Both the position numbers and the translations under genes were made by a program. Below, in pieces: positions 63,130-64,000 of a stretch of 64,000 nucleotides of DNA. Source of the DNA: Athripsodes cinereus (Eukaryota; Arthropoda; Insecta; Trichoptera; Leptoceridae). The notes under the pieces were generated by a model. It had not been told where the DNA came from. It searched no databases and saw only the letters and a program-made list of their open reading frames with translations. The DNA lies in NCBI GenBank assembly GCA_947579605.1, contig OX388307.1, forward strand, positions 24,033,237-24,097,236, written 5' to 3'. Position 1 is the first letter of the stretch. Every line of letters begins with the position of its first letter.

Positions 63130-63480
63130 CAGTGTTGTCAAATGTGAGATTTCATAGCAAAAGTAATATTCACGAAATTGTTGCCATATGTAGAATTATT
63201 TTTTGGTCACCACATTAAATTATTTTTGGACATAAAGTTTTTCGACACCGGTAAACTTTACATTCGAGTTAGATTTTATTTTTGCTGGTTTTATTTTATT
63301 TTTGCCGGCAAAAATAAAATAAAACCAGCAAAAATAAAATCTAACTCAAATACGAATTTCTTAAAGTTTATATTCGAATTAGATTTCAAAAATAGATAGA
63401 AAAAAATTCAAATTAGATAGCAAAAATAAAATAAAACCTACCTCGAATATAAGCTTAAGGAAATTTGTTTACAAATTAGC
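63130..63480. mobile_element. MITE with TGGTAGGCCCC end, copy 2, right part
   Basis: Nearly identical to 56930-57180 from TGTTGTCAAATGTGAGATTT through the GCCGGC palindrome, then diverging with an extra partial repeat. Confidence 0.65.
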
Positions 63481-64000
63481 TTTTTTTTTTGCCGGATTTA
63501 CGATTCGCGGCCAGGCGAATCTCAAAAAAACTCAAAAAAGATTATTTAAAATCACTTTATTAAAGTATAATATTAATTATTACACAATTGATTTTATTGT
63601 TTATTGAATAAAAGTATTGAATAAAAGAATCACAATGATATTTAATTAATTACACAACACAATACAATTTAACACAAGACCAGGATTTAACAACAGGACT
63701 TATTATAATAAACTGATAAAGTAATAATTAACTGAACGACAGAATATTAACACTGGGCTGACTAATTAGGTACTGACAACTGTCCCCAGTGTGGAATACT
63801 TTATATAGTGTTTCCAGGCATTGGTACCTTGTGCATTAGTAGCGTGTGCATTGGAATGACCTATTTTATTATAGTCAATATGTAAACATTCCCATGATCA
63901 TATTACTGAGATTCTGATACGCGGACATTCCCACGCTCGCGTTACTGGAATTCTCTGGTATGATATAGGCTACTCTAGGCCTTATCATAACTCCGGTTTT
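63481..64000. other. Unassigned sequence at the right edge
   Basis: ACATTCCCATGATC... and GACATTCCCACGCTCGC near 63890-63955 form a weak direct repeat. It could be part of an LTR, but only one copy is in the window. Confidence 0.3.

Noticed and set aside
63481..64000. A solo LTR at the right edge
   Set aside because: Only a weak internal repeat is visible, and neither a second LTR nor a target duplication can be seen inside the window.
1..64000. tRNA or rRNA genes
   Set aside because: No cloverleaf with the conserved A and B box words, and no rRNA-like conserved block, was recognised; a dedicated scan was not possible.

Overview
This window is eukaryotic and almost certainly insect. It is AT-rich, has spliced genes, and is packed with transposable elements of arthropod type (CR1/L2, Jockey, RTE and I-clade non-LTR elements, a Gypsy LTR element, Penelope-like elements, and piggyBac, hAT, P, PIF/Harbinger, mariner-like and foldback DNA transposons). 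The mixture would fit a hemipteran, but that placement is inference. I see no prokaryotic feature.

Only one host gene is supported. It is a nudE/NDE1-type gene on the minus strand, running from the ATG at 49132 to the stop at 23619. Seven coding exons can be joined in phase at consensus splice sites (49132-49065, 41002-40849, 40098-39962, 36877-36741, 36650-36489, 36420-36320, 23987-23619) to give 375 codons before the stop. Its large introns (1, 2, 3 and 6) are where much of the transposon material sits.

Layout: 1-1540 is a deleted CR1-like element (minus). 2049-5126 is a P-element-like transposon with CATG ends, a THAP relic and a nested foldback element. 5160-7740 is a 5'-truncated CR1-like element. 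8470-9320 holds repeat and retroelement fragments. 9325-21358 is a Gypsy LTR element, inserted in a second Penelope-like element, that has lost its RT/RNase H and carries about five nested insertions. 22204-22660 is a 114-bp tandem repeat.

23619-49132 is nudE. Intron 6 holds a TA-flanked transposon (24342-26251), a MITE (26685-27134) and a head-to-head Penelope dimer with one 12-bp target duplication (27268-35573). The dimer is split by piggyBac (28626-33816), which is split by a hAT element (30571-33166), which is split by another hAT element (30908-32210) holding RTE-like pieces. Intron 3 has a CR1-like fragment and a 41-bp repeat. Intron 1 has Jockey, Helitron and RTE-like relics and a PIF/Harbinger element (45667-48177).

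49503-50991 has two hAT-type MITEs with amplified 167-bp cores. 51040-56905 is a full-length, apparently intact I-clade-like retrotransposon with a 14-bp target duplication. 57413-60586 is a second, inverted and rearranged P-like copy. 60610-63129 is a hAT-like element holding another hAT element (61486-62974).

Many boundaries are fixed by target-site duplications, and several insertions can be checked against an empty site elsewhere in the window or by the host reading frame closing when the insertion is removed. The window is best read as a nested-insertion chronology around one essential housekeeping gene.
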